Origin: JAVBLV01 sp031553195
GTDB taxonomy: Bacteria > Bacteroidota > Bacteroidia > Bacteroidales > P3
NCBI GenBank assembly: GCA_031553195.1
Contig: JAVBLV010000023.1
Span: forward strand, 4,757-68,756
Direction of reading: 5' to 3'
Length of the DNA stretch: 64,000 nucleotides
In this document: positions 18,801-26,494 of the stretch, piece by piece
How the letters are laid out: each line of letters starts with the position of its first letter
How positions within the stretch are numbered: position 1 is the first letter of the stretch
Notes under the pieces: model-generated
The model's database searches: none
Told to the model about the DNA's origin: nothing
Seen by the model: only the letters and a program-made list of their open reading frames with translations
Program-made: the position numbers and the translations under genes

Positions 18801-20229
18801 TACATTGACAGCTATTGCCAGTAGCGGATTGCCGGTAAGTTACACATCTAACGATACCAATGTGGTTAAAACGATAGGCGATCAATTGTATATTATAGGC
18901 GGAGGGACGGCTATTGTTATGGCGAGCCAATCAGGGGATGCAAACTACATTGCTGCAATGGATGTTGTGAAATCGATTACAGTATCAAAAGGGAATCAAA
19001 CAATTACATGGAGTCAAATTCTTTCCGCTACTTATGGCGATTCTTCTATTGCATTGACAGCCGCAGCCAGTAGCGGATTGCCGGTAGGTTATACATCAAG
19101 TGATACCAATGTAGTTAAACTGATAGGAGATCAGTTATATATTATGGGAGGAGGTACGGCTACCGTTACGGCAAGTCAAGCGGGTAATACATGCTATAAT
19201 GCTGCAACCGACGTAATAAAATCGATTACAGTATCAAAAGAAAATCAAACAATTACATGGGATCAAACTCTTTCCGCTACTTATGGCGATTCACCAAGTA
19301 TACTGACGGCCACAGCCAATAGCGGTTTGCCAATAAATTATTCATCAAGTGATACAAATATAGCTAAGGTTGTTAATGACCAGTTAGTAATTAAGAAAAC
19401 GGGAACAGTAAATATTACAGCAAAACAATCCGGAACATCTAATTATCACCCTGCGTCAGATATTACAAAAACATTGATCATAGATCCTTTAGCCGTTACT
19501 GTAAAAGCAGACAATAAGAATAAATTTGTAGGAGAGAATGATCCTGAATGGACTTATACTATTTTGTCGGGAAGATTAATATCAGGAGATGAATTTTCAG
19601 GTAATTTGACGCGTCAAACAGGGGAAGCAGCAGGGACTTATGATATTTTACAAGGAACTTTATCTTTAAGTTTGAATTATAGACTTACTTTTACAAAAGG
19701 AATCTTTACTATTAATTCTCCAAATGCACAAAGCCAAACGATTACATGGAATCAAACGCTGAGCGGCGATATCGGCGATAAAATTAAGCTTACAGCCACG
19801 GCAAGTAGCGGTTTACCGGTAAGTTATACCTCAAGTGATGGAAGTGTGGCAATAATAAGTAATGATACATTGTTTGTTGTTGGCGTAGGGACATCTATTA
19901 TTACTGCGAGTCAGCCCGGTAATGCGGATTATCTTGCTGCTGCCGAAATAGAAAAGACAATAATAGTAACCCTGTCTATTGACGAAGTAGACAATACATA
20001 TTTATTTAAATTATATCCTAATCCTGCAAAGGAGAAAGTATATCTTACGGCTTCATTTAATATTAAAAGGGTAGAAGTATATGCTAGTTCAGGAGCAAAA
20101 GTATATGATAAAATAGAAAATGATGCGAATTGTACAATTAATACGGAAAAGTTTACAACAGGAATATATTTTGTAAGGATTTATTCGAGCAAGAGAATGA
20201 TTGAACGGAAACTGTCCATAATTAAGTAA
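15835..20229 (+). CDS. Giant T9SS cargo with two beta-helix domains and Ig-like repeats
   Basis: A 1464-residue secreted protein. The signal peptide ends near CNLHS-Q. Two right-handed beta-helix regions (about 24-430 and 530-960) carry recurring GGGIYC/GGGVYC rungs and N-rich turns. They are internal duplicates: both contain NVYGGF, LSQRPAL, VLDAN and WDGFV in the same order about 507 residues apart. An Ig-like module separates them. After residue 960 come Ig-like repeats beginning with a TITW(N/S/D)Q motif, with an MBG-type module between the last two. The C-terminal ~75 residues (LYPNPAKEKVYL to the end) are a T9SS type A sorting domain, which directs outer-membrane export and surface attachment. 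Adhesion or glycan binding is likely; no catalytic residues could be assigned. Confidence 0.93.
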   Translation: MNTRATILGFFFCLFTICNLHSQTTYFVKNGGSDSNPGTNWVNAKATVAAALSVAVSGDQIFVAQGNYILTAELVMKEGVNVYGGFTGAETSLSQRPALVGGKTNTEQASVLDANASSGNYRRVLYQQNIFVTPTIWDGFVLKNGYVIGNGGGIYLLPGSTLSNSTIEGNTSNGNGSGVYCGGATISNCMITSNGHYSTGGNGGGIYCTHGSVLANCTIVSNAARGEGGGGGIYCSNTTITNCRIINNKSAHSLYGGGGACCYNSILANCIVANNECGIYSLNTSIKNSVIANNSGFGVYSNLANGQHYWGGTISNSIIWGGTEIQNYEGDITYCAIRSVYYGGRDGNISLSSNNTGNVEGQYYPAFTNPSSTVGTAVTSSDSLMVLNADWSLLATSNCIDRGNNDSIGLLTIDIAGNARINNCRVDIGAYEFQSGNSNIYQTIDFDSILTVLKYGNAPVLLPEFTTQNNRVTYSSSDTTVATVSNYLLTIKSSGTFELTARTNPTTGFCVYDQAIPVQIAPATINALGPVIYVCTRDKGVGDGSSWENATSSIHGALDAAASQTIKPQIWVSQGVYILSSELEIKRDVNVYGGFAGNETTLSQRPALIGGRTNAGEATVLDANGSPANPRRVLYHSGYFSNLTIWDGFVIQNGYSTNEGGGVHLRSGVELRNCEITNNMSLSKGGGVYCVYSRSFLVDCIIKNNSASIGGGVYCAAMTLTNCIINNNVSSNEGGGISTYEGKIMGCTIINNSSGASSNGGGIYCKEKDTIINCYIMNNVGYKGGGVYCIQNSILQNCLISNNTATFSGGGLYCEKNTKLTNNTVVNNQSATGGGIRCDNSNNSITNCVFWKNTGSQLVLNNGNSVTYCAVQGGFTGTGNINLDTANTGNVTGKYYPYFNNDLSVIGKATNTSDSLLVINTPWDVLANSACINAGILDTTGLRLPYYDLAGNPRFINGRIDIGAYEYSVGYQSITWNQALSAICGDPPLTLTAIASSGLPVSYTSNDTNVVKTIGDQLYIIGGGTAIVMASQSGDANYIAAMDVVKSITVSKGNQTITWSQILSATYGDSSIALTAAASSGLPVGYTSSDTNVVKLIGDQLYIMGGGTATVTASQAGNTCYNAATDVIKSITVSKENQTITWDQTLSATYGDSPSILTATANSGLPINYSSSDTNIAKVVNDQLVIKKTGTVNITAKQSGTSNYHPASDITKTLIIDPLAVTVKADNKNKFVGENDPEWTYTILSGRLISGDEFSGNLTRQTGEAAGTYDILQGTLSLSLNYRLTFTKGIFTINSPNAQSQTITWNQTLSGDIGDKIKLTATASSGLPVSYTSSDGSVAIISNDTLFVVGVGTSIITASQPGNADYLAAAEIEKTIIVTLSIDEVDNTYLFKLYPNPAKEKVYLTASFNIKRVEVYASSGAKVYDKIENDANCTINTEKFTTGIYFVRIYSSKRMIERKLSIIK

Positions 20230-20438
20230 TTGCCAATAAATAACGGACAAAGCCAATTAATTGTTGGATTATCATTTTATTTCGACAATTTTCAATATAA
20301 ACAAAATACGTTTGTTGATTTTTTTTTGACTTGGTATGAATTGAAAATTAGGCCATAAAGTAGCGATGATGTTTATTTTTACTTTTCATTTTTGCTTAAA
20401 GGCGTTTTGGTTTCAATCTAAAAATTTAAAGTAAACAC

Positions 20439-22382
20439 ATGAGAAAAAAAGTTTGTCTCTTATTTGTTATCTGTTTTTTTTATTCAGGAATAATCTTTTC
20501 ACAACAAAAACAAAAGGAATACACGAGCAAAAATAAAAAAGCCGTCGAAGCTTTTGAAAAAGGCCTTACTTACCTAAACAAAAATGATTTGAATGCCGGA
20601 TTCAAGTCGCTGAATGAAGCCATTAAATATGATAGCATGTTTGTAGAGCCTTATCTGGTGCTGGCTGATGTTTATGCCGAAAGCAAGGACAATTCCAATG
20701 CCATAAAATATTACCGGAAAGTAACGCAAATGAATCCCGGATTTTTTCCTATGGCTTGGTTTTTTCTCGGAGAATTGCAAATGGAAACTAAGGACTATTC
20801 AAAAGCAAAGACCAGTTTCAAAGAAATTCAGAAATACAAAGTAAAAAAAGAAACGCTGGCGCAAGCTGAAAAATATGTGAAACAAATCGATTTTATCGAA
20901 CACTGTTTGAACAATCCGGTTCCATTTGCTCCTCAAAATTTAGGCAATGCAATTAATACGGAAAACGATGAATATTTGCCTGTACTGACGGCCGACGAAC
21001 AAACCCTGATCTTTACGAGGCGTTTTCCGCGTAATGAACAAACTACTTCTAATACGCCCGAAGAAGAAGATTTTTACGTCTCGCAAAAAGCAAACGGGCA
21101 ATGGACAAAAGCGATGCCAATGCCTCCGCCGATTAATACGCATGGAAATGAAGGCGCCCAATGCATTTCCCCTGACGGCAGATTTTTGTACTTCACAGCC
21201 TGTAACCGGAAAGGGGGATATGGAAGTTGCGATTTGTATGTAAGTGAATTAAAAAGCGGCGCTTGGTCTGAACCTAAAAATTTGGGACCAAACGTAAATA
21301 CCAATTATTGGGAATCGCAACCAAGTATTTCTCCCGACGGAAAAACATTGTATTTTACAGGCAACAGACCCGGCGGAAAAGGGAAAAAAGATATCTGGAA
21401 AACGACGCTCAACGAAAAAGGAACTTGGGGAATTCCGGTTAATTTAGGCGACTCTATCAACACTGAAGAAGACGAAGTGTCTCCTTTTATTCACCCCGAC
21501 AACCAGACGCTCTATTTCGCCTCTAATGGCCATATTGGAATGGGGGGAATGGATATTTTTTATACTCGCCGTAAAAATGATTCTGCTTGGGCGACGCCTG
21601 TTAATGTAGGTTGTCCGATTAATACCGAAGGCGATGAAATGAATTTTTTTGTAAGCGCTTCGGGAAAAAAGGCGTTGTTCTCTTCAGACAAGTTGAGCGG
21701 TTTTGGAAAACAAGATATTTTTGAATTTGACTTATATGAAGAAGCGCGTCCGGTTGAAGTCACTTATTTGAAAGGGAAAATTTTTGACGAGCTAACCAAA
21801 CAAAATTTACAAGCTGATTTTGAGATCATTAATTTGAAAACGGGCGAAGTGGCCACACGCTCAAAGTCCGACGCTAAAACAGGTAATTTCCTGGTCAGTT
21901 TACCCACCGACCAAGATTATGCGCTTAATGTGTCTGCTGAGAAATACTTGTTTTATTCCGAAAATTTCTCTGTTTCGAAAGATAAAGAAAAGACTCCCTA
22001 TGTAAAAGATATTGCCCTTAAGCCTATTTTGGTTGGAGAAAGCATGGTCTTGAAGAATACTTTTTTCGAAACCAATAAGTGGGAATTGAAACCGGAATCG
22101 AAAATAGAGTTAGATAAACTAGTTGCTTTTATGACAAAAAATAAAAGTATCCGGGTACAAATTATTGGACATACAGATAACGTAGGCAATCCGAAATCAA
22201 ATCAAACGCTCTCTGAAAATAGGGCCGGAGCCGTTTATGACTATCTTATTGAAAAAGGAATTATGTCGAATCGGCTTTCATTTAAAGGCATGGGAGAAAC
22301 CTCTCCTGTCGATACCAATCATACCGAAGAGGGACGCGCCAATAACCGCCGTACGGAATGTAAGATAACAGGAATTAATTAA
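20439..22382 (+). CDS. PorE-like OmpA-family protein (TPR, PD40 propeller, CRD, OmpA)
   Basis: A 647-residue envelope protein with a signal peptide (about 1-22). Domains in order are TPR-like helices (30-150), a PD40/WD40-like propeller (about 165-430) with repeats such as ISPDGRFLYFTACNRKGG and ISPDGKTLYFTGNRPGGKG, a carboxypeptidase-regulatory-like beta sandwich (about 440-525), and a C-terminal OmpA peptidoglycan-binding domain with GHTDNVGNPKSNQTLSENRA. This architecture is that of PorE (PG1058) of the Porphyromonas gingivalis T9SS, which links the secretion complex to peptidoglycan. Bacteroidota often have several such paralogues, so a T9SS role is likely, not certain. It directly follows a T9SS cargo gene. 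Confidence 0.9.
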   Translation: MRKKVCLLFVICFFYSGIIFSQQKQKEYTSKNKKAVEAFEKGLTYLNKNDLNAGFKSLNEAIKYDSMFVEPYLVLADVYAESKDNSNAIKYYRKVTQMNPGFFPMAWFFLGELQMETKDYSKAKTSFKEIQKYKVKKETLAQAEKYVKQIDFIEHCLNNPVPFAPQNLGNAINTENDEYLPVLTADEQTLIFTRRFPRNEQTTSNTPEEEDFYVSQKANGQWTKAMPMPPPINTHGNEGAQCISPDGRFLYFTACNRKGGYGSCDLYVSELKSGAWSEPKNLGPNVNTNYWESQPSISPDGKTLYFTGNRPGGKGKKDIWKTTLNEKGTWGIPVNLGDSINTEEDEVSPFIHPDNQTLYFASNGHIGMGGMDIFYTRRKNDSAWATPVNVGCPINTEGDEMNFFVSASGKKALFSSDKLSGFGKQDIFEFDLYEEARPVEVTYLKGKIFDELTKQNLQADFEIINLKTGEVATRSKSDAKTGNFLVSLPTDQDYALNVSAEKYLFYSENFSVSKDKEKTPYVKDIALKPILVGESMVLKNTFFETNKWELKPESKIELDKLVAFMTKNKSIRVQIIGHTDNVGNPKSNQTLSENRAGAVYDYLIEKGIMSNRLSFKGMGETSPVDTNHTEEGRANNRRTECKITGIN

Positions 22383-22413
22383 TACAGATAATAACAAACG
22401 GAGATTATAAACG

Positions 22414-22435
22414 TTATAACGTTCGAACGTTATAA
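22414..22435. promoter_or_regulatory. Perfect 22-bp palindrome before the PhoH gene
   Basis: TTATAACGTTC followed by its exact complement GAACGTTATAA. The motif AACGTTATA also recurs just outside the left arm. It ends 13 bases before the PhoH-type ATG, in a 66-bp spacer behind the PorE-like gene. It could be an operator for a dimeric regulator or a leader hairpin; there is no T-run for a terminator. Confidence 0.55.
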
Positions 22436-22448
22436 ACGCAAATAGAAA

Positions 22449-23426
22449 ATGAAAATAAAAAATACAGATATACAAAACCCTGTGGGAGAAAAAATTATTT
22501 CATTAGAGGATATTTCATATACTGACTTTTGGGGAGTGAATGAGAAGACGTTAGATTTTATTCGCATTCTTTTCCCCAAATTGAAAATAGTTGTCAGGGG
22601 AGAAATGGTAAAAGTGTTTGGAGAGAGCGGCGAAATAGAAAACTTCGAAGAAAAACTACATGCGATGCTTCTTTTTTTCGAGAAATTCGGGAGAATATCC
22701 GAAAAAGATATTATGCAAATCATGGAAAATGGTAATTCTATTCCGGAAATGGAGACAGGAAAAGATGTATTGGTGCACGGCCGGAATGGAATGCAAATAA
22801 AAGCGTTGACAACCAATCAACAAAAGATGGTAGCCTCCTGTTCCGAAAATGATTTGGTATTTGCTATTGGCCCTGCCGGTTCGGGAAAAACTTATACAGC
22901 CGTGGCATTGGCAGTGAGGGCTTTGAAAAATAAAGAAGTGCGAAGAATTATCTTAACCCGTCCTGCTGTGGAAGCCGGCGAGAATCTGGGTTTTTTGCCA
23001 GGCGATTTACGCGATAAACTGGATCCGTATTTACAACCGCTTTATGATGCATTGCGCGATATGATTCCTACTCAAAAATTACTTTCGTATTGGGAAGACA
23101 ATACCATAGAAATAGCGCCTTTGGCATTTATGCGGGGACGAACGTTAGACAATGCTTTTGTTATTTTAGATGAAGCCCAAAATGCTACCGAGTCTCAAAT
23201 GAAAATGTTTTTAACTCGTATGGGAAGATCAGCAAAATTCATTGTAACAGGAGATATTACTCAAATCGATTTGCCTAAAAACCAATCTTCAGGATTAATT
23301 CATGCATCCAAATTATTAAAAGGGATAAAAGGGATTGATTTTATTTATCTTACGCAAGCGGATATTGTCCGTCATGAGTTAGTAAGTAAAATTGTAAAAG
23401 CATATGAAACGGGAAATAATAATTAG
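22449..23426 (+). CDS. PhoH-family ATPase
   Basis: A 325-residue cytosolic P-loop protein. An N-terminal ~110-residue region with KH-like character (IVVRGEMVKVFGE) precedes the PhoH ATPase/helicase-like domain: Walker A AIGPAGSGKTYTA, ILTRPAVEAGENLGFLPGD, Walker B FVILDEAQNAT, then FIVTGDITQIDLPKNQSSGL. PhoH/YbeZ proteins act in RNA metabolism, often with the RNase YbeY, which is not seen here. Length is typical. The upstream 22-bp palindrome suggests its own regulation. Confidence 0.96.
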   Translation: MKIKNTDIQNPVGEKIISLEDISYTDFWGVNEKTLDFIRILFPKLKIVVRGEMVKVFGESGEIENFEEKLHAMLLFFEKFGRISEKDIMQIMENGNSIPEMETGKDVLVHGRNGMQIKALTTNQQKMVASCSENDLVFAIGPAGSGKTYTAVALAVRALKNKEVRRIILTRPAVEAGENLGFLPGDLRDKLDPYLQPLYDALRDMIPTQKLLSYWEDNTIEIAPLAFMRGRTLDNAFVILDEAQNATESQMKMFLTRMGRSAKFIVTGDITQIDLPKNQSSGLIHASKLLKGIKGIDFIYLTQADIVRHELVSKIVKAYETGNNN

Positions 23427-23445
23427 ATTACTTGAAGTAATTTGA

Positions 23446-23602
23446 AAGCGTGTCTAAATTTTTATGGAAAAGATTTTGAGAGATAAAACAGCAAGTTTGC
23501 AAACAGGATTTCTCAAGAATAGTACGCTATTTGGTAAAAATTCCGGCAAAAAAGAGTGTTTCTAGATTTAAAATACTTCATAGAAAATATTTAGATACGT
23601 TT
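23446..23602 (-). repeat. Dispersed imperfect-palindrome element, copy 4
   Basis: A ~157-bp copy in inverted orientation, beginning about 20 bases after the PhoH stop: TGTCTAAATTTTTATGG, AAAAGATTTTGAGAGATAAA, GGATTTCTCAAGAATAG, GTAAAAATTCCGGCAAAAAA, then AAAATACTTCATAGAAAA. The outer AGAGG and CCTCT ends are eroded. Confidence 0.8.
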
Positions 23603-24055
23603 AATGTCCTGTTTTCCAAATAAGATTTAATGCAAAACAGACCTTTTGGAGGGTCGAATTTTCTGATAATTAGATTAAATTTCTAATTACACTTCCCTTA
23701 ACCTTTAAAAAGCTAACCTCATTGCTACTAAATCATTGAAGGATATATGTCTAATATTCTTGAACGTCAATCCTTTTTAGGGATTGGGGCGAGAAAACAG
23801 ACAATCAGGTTGAATTCCGGAGCAGAAAAGTCCGCTCGAAATTTTAATTTCCAGTACACGTAGAAATCATAAAAAATCATAAATCCGGAAATAGAACCCC
23901 TTCTAAGAGCAGAAATTGCCTTAAAACGATACATAAATCGAAAAATTAAGCTATTAACTTGTTTTTAATTGAACGCTCTGTAATGTCAAATAAAATAAAT
24001 ACTTTTAACATTCATAGAGATCATAAAATAAATTCAGAAAGCGATAAATAATATA
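23603..24055. other. Gene-free spacer after repeat copy 4
   Basis: About 450 bp with no credible reading frame. It holds an 8-bp inverted repeat, TAATTAGA/TCTAATTA (23667-23689), and a small hairpin CAATCC/GGATTG near 23770-23786. No tRNA or known RNA family was recognised. The mixed composition of 23755-23900 would allow a small RNA, without direct support. Confidence 0.3.
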
Positions 24056-24090
24056 AAAAGCCACTCTATAATTTTGATAGAGTGGCTTTT
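24056..24090. terminator. Strong intrinsic terminator, probably bidirectional
   Basis: AAAAGCCACTCTAT (24056-24069), a 7-nt loop, and ATAGAGTGGCTTTT (24077-24090) pair perfectly, with A and T tracts giving U-runs in both directions. It lies 33 bases beyond the stop of the minus-strand repressor-like gene. Confidence 0.8.
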
Positions 24091-24122
24091 ATATATGGTA
24101 AAATGTTTTTTAATCAAGCATC

Positions 24123-24650
24123 CTATTCATTGGCTTGGCTACCTAAAAGCTTTTGAATAGTAGTGTTGAGTTCCTCAATCAGGTGATCCTTTTTAGTAAT
24201 GGCAGTTTGTAATTGAGTATTTAAATCCAATTCTTTATTAAGTATTTGCAATAACATTTCATTATCGTTAGAGGTAATAGAGGATGAGCCGCTTGTACCC
24301 ATGCCTTGTAAAGAACTAGGAGATGCATAGTACTCTTGATAATCTTCCGAAATTCCTACAGCATTATCCGTCAGCGGGGTCTGATAAAGTTTAAACATCT
24401 GTCCTTGTCCGGTAAGTAACCAATCAGCATCAATGTTTCGGTACTTTAGCAAAATGGCTTGCGCTATATCAAAAGATGGAGATGGGTAAATACCATTTCT
24501 TTTGTCAATGTTAAACAAACGGTTCAATCTAGGTTGGCTTATACCGATTTCTTTGCTGAATAATAACACGTTATCTTTGCAATAAAAACCAATAATTTTT
24601 TTAACTCTTTGATTTTCCGGTGGCAGTGGGTGTTCGGCGTAATTTTTCAT
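24123..24650 (-). CDS. Phage CI-like helix-turn-helix regulator with coiled-coil tail
   Basis: A 175-residue protein. The N-terminal HTH region (about 12-80) includes FSKEIGISQPRLNRLF and DIAQAILLKYRNIDADWLLTGQGQMF; the WLLTGxGxM ending is typical of CI-like repressors in Bacteroidota phages and islands. A serine-rich linker (SGSSSITSND) follows, then a C-terminal coiled coil with leucine/isoleucine spacing (MLLQILNKELDLN, HLIEELNTTIQKLL), probably for oligomerisation. No LexA/CI-type S24 protease domain is present. It diverges from the 64-residue gene at 24724 across a 73-bp spacer with an operator-like site. No phage structural genes are nearby. Confidence 0.85.
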   Translation of the reverse strand: MKNYAEHPLPPENQRVKKIIGFYCKDNVLLFSKEIGISQPRLNRLFNIDKRNGIYPSPSFDIAQAILLKYRNIDADWLLTGQGQMFKLYQTPLTDNAVGISEDYQEYYASPSSLQGMGTSGSSSITSNDNEMLLQILNKELDLNTQLQTAITKKDHLIEELNTTIQKLLGSQANE

Positions 24651-24669
24651 ATAAATTTTTTATATTTTC

Positions 24670-24709
24670 TTGTATAATTAAACACATGTTGCTACTTTTG
24701 CAGTAACAT
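24670..24709 (+). promoter_or_regulatory. Promoter with overlapping inverted repeat between divergent regulators
   Basis: A -33-like TTG (24670-24672) is followed 20 bases later by TACTTTTG (24693-24700), a full match to TAnnTTTG, 23 bases before the ATG at 24724. The -7 box lies inside an imperfect inverted repeat, TGTTGCTAC-TTTT-GCAGTAACA (24688-24709), with seven of nine pairs plus one wobble. A repressor bound here would occlude the promoter of the small gene and probably influence its own. Confidence 0.6.
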
Positions 24710-24723
24710 TACTATACAAAAAT

Positions 24724-24918
24724 ATGAAAAATTCTAATCGTATCGAAATTGAAGACGAAAAATTTTTGAGATTGTCTTCCTTTATTGCTAAATCGGTAAA
24801 GTGTACGCCCGATTATGTAAGAAAAGTCCTTAACGGAAAGGCCGGAAAACGAAAAACGGAACTTTCTGTTTCCATTCAAAAGAAATATGAAGAATTTATG
24901 AAATTGATTCAAGAGTAA
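24724..24918 (+). CDS. Small putative HTH DNA-binding protein
   Basis: A 64-residue basic protein. LSSFIAKSVKCTPDYVRKVLNG reads as a turn-containing helix pair like the recognition region of XRE/Cro proteins, followed by a charged helix SIQKKYEEFMKLIQE. The good promoter and its head-to-head position to a CI-like gene recall a Cro/CI-type switch. It is shorter than a full Cro domain and no family is confidently recognised. It could also be a small antirepressor-like partner. Confidence 0.7.
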   Translation: MKNSNRIEIEDEKFLRLSSFIAKSVKCTPDYVRKVLNGKAGKRKTELSVSIQKKYEEFMKLIQE

Positions 24919-25405
24919 TGTGCTATAGATGAATGTTTTGCTGTAGAATTAAAATTTCTTCAGGAATGGATTTTTATATGAAGGATAAAAATCAATAATT
25001 ATATTTACAAATTGTTAATAAGCAAACTTTGCATCTGTATAGAATACATACTAGATACAAGGAAGGGAAGCCAATGTATTTCACGATGTTGCCTAAGCGG
25101 CATATTCGTTATTTGGACTTACAACGAATATTACTTTACCCCATTGCCGGTTTTCTGTTTGGCAATCGGTGAAGCTTGCGCCACGCGTAATCTAGAGATT
25201 CAAGGAGAAACCGCATTCGCAAGTGAAATACAAAAGCCTTTCTCACTGAATTAAACTATAATAATTTTGAATGAAACAACCTGAAAATAAAATAAAGGAA
25301 CTCAATTGAAAGCGTCATCTTATATTTTTTATAAAAACAGGGAAAATATAAAAGGACACTGAGTTATGTTAGAATAAAAGTCTTGTAATAATGCTCGCAG
25401 GATTT
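24919..25405. other. Spacer with a GC-richer conserved-looking segment
   Basis: Between the small HTH gene and the secreted protein gene is a ~490-bp gap. Its middle (about 25050-25250) has higher GC than both flanks and an ATTGCC/GGCAAT hairpin (about 25142-25165). The open frame at 25012-25254 has no ribosome site or protein-like composition, so I do not call it. A structured RNA or decayed gene is possible. Confidence 0.3.
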
Positions 25406-26422
25406 TTATTTTGCAGACTTTATTTTGGGTTGGTAAATAGGCGCTTTAGGTTTTAAATTCCGTTTATAATCATCATATTTCTTTAAATGAAATCCGGTTT
25501 CTATATTGGTTTGTAAACGCCATCTCCCATCTATGAAAACATATGCGTTTTCATCTCCCGAAGGAATATAATACTGATAAATTCCATCCATGCCTGCCAC
25601 CATCGGTTGCAAAATATCGAAAATAATCATATTATCTTGTTCCGTAGTTTCAATTTTAGTTCTGTTTTTCCCTTTTTCAGTAATAGTATAGGACTGTTTA
25701 TCATAACGGAGCATCATAACGGCGTCTTTCGAGTACTCAAAAATAACCCTGCGCCGGTTTTTATCTTTATAAAATACGTTTTGTCCAAAGGTGGGTTTAG
25801 ACGAGTTCGATTTAAAATAAATGGGTTCAATTATTTTTTTTTGGCTAACATAATCTTTCCCTGTCCATCCAAGCAAAGTATAATAAGTCCTTTTTTCATA
25901 TTTCGAAGTGATCAGACTATAATAAACAGCTCCATACCAATTGTTTTCGTTCAACGAGGCTTCTTCGGCATTAAATATTTCCTGCGTTTTGTCGGCAAGA
26001 ACTGTAACATCATATTCGTCTGTTTTTTCATTCAATGCTTGTATATAACCAAAACAATCGTATTCTCCATTATCCCTGATAATAGCCCATGTGAAAATTT
26101 TAAACTTATTGTCGTCCGATTTAAGAATGGATACTCTTTTTAAGCTATCCCAACGATAAAGAAATGATTCCGGTTGGGCAAGCGCCTCTTCCAAAACCAA
26201 CGTAGCTTGTTCGTTAGCGTTAAAACGTTCGTTATCGGTTTTTGAAGTAAAAGCCAAGTCAAATAATTCGATCAAATTTGTTTCATAATTCCGCATGGTT
26301 TTATTATCTTGGGCATGAGATAAATAACAAGGAGATAGCAATAAAATTAATATCAATACCTTTATTGTCGTAAAGCAGTATTGTTGAGACTTTTGATCAC
26401 GCGCTGTTTCAGGGCTATTCAT
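25406..26422 (-). CDS. Secreted protein of unknown function
   Basis: A 338-residue protein with a long N-terminal region and hydrophobic signal core (VLILILLLSPCYLSHA-Q), so probably periplasmic. The mature part has alternating beta-strand and charged segments (ESFLYRWDSLKRVSILKSDDNKFKIF, YTLLGWTGKDYVSQKKIIEP) and a C-terminal lysine-rich tail. It resembles a group of uncharacterised Bacteroidales secreted proteins, but no domain was recognised. It is divergent from the acyl-CoA reductase gene. Confidence 0.82.
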   Translation of the reverse strand: MNSPETARDQKSQQYCFTTIKVLILILLLSPCYLSHAQDNKTMRNYETNLIELFDLAFTSKTDNERFNANEQATLVLEEALAQPESFLYRWDSLKRVSILKSDDNKFKIFTWAIIRDNGEYDCFGYIQALNEKTDEYDVTVLADKTQEIFNAEEASLNENNWYGAVYYSLITSKYEKRTYYTLLGWTGKDYVSQKKIIEPIYFKSNSSKPTFGQNVFYKDKNRRRVIFEYSKDAVMMLRYDKQSYTITEKGKNRTKIETTEQDNMIIFDILQPMVAGMDGIYQYYIPSGDENAYVFIDGRWRLQTNIETGFHLKKYDDYKRNLKPKAPIYQPKIKSAK

Positions 26423-26494
26423 TTTTGTAGTATTTTTGTCGCTAAATCAAAGAATAACGAAATTCTTTCCATATAACGCAAAAATACTAAATTT

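Noticed and set aside
24123..24918. Prophage, judged by the CI-like repressor
   Set aside because: No integrase, terminase, capsid, tail or lysis gene occurs on either side; flanking genes are housekeeping or envelope genes.
25012..25254. 80-residue open frame
   Set aside because: It begins inside AT-rich DNA without a ribosome site, has an odd cysteine-rich composition, and no frame in this block looks like a protein.
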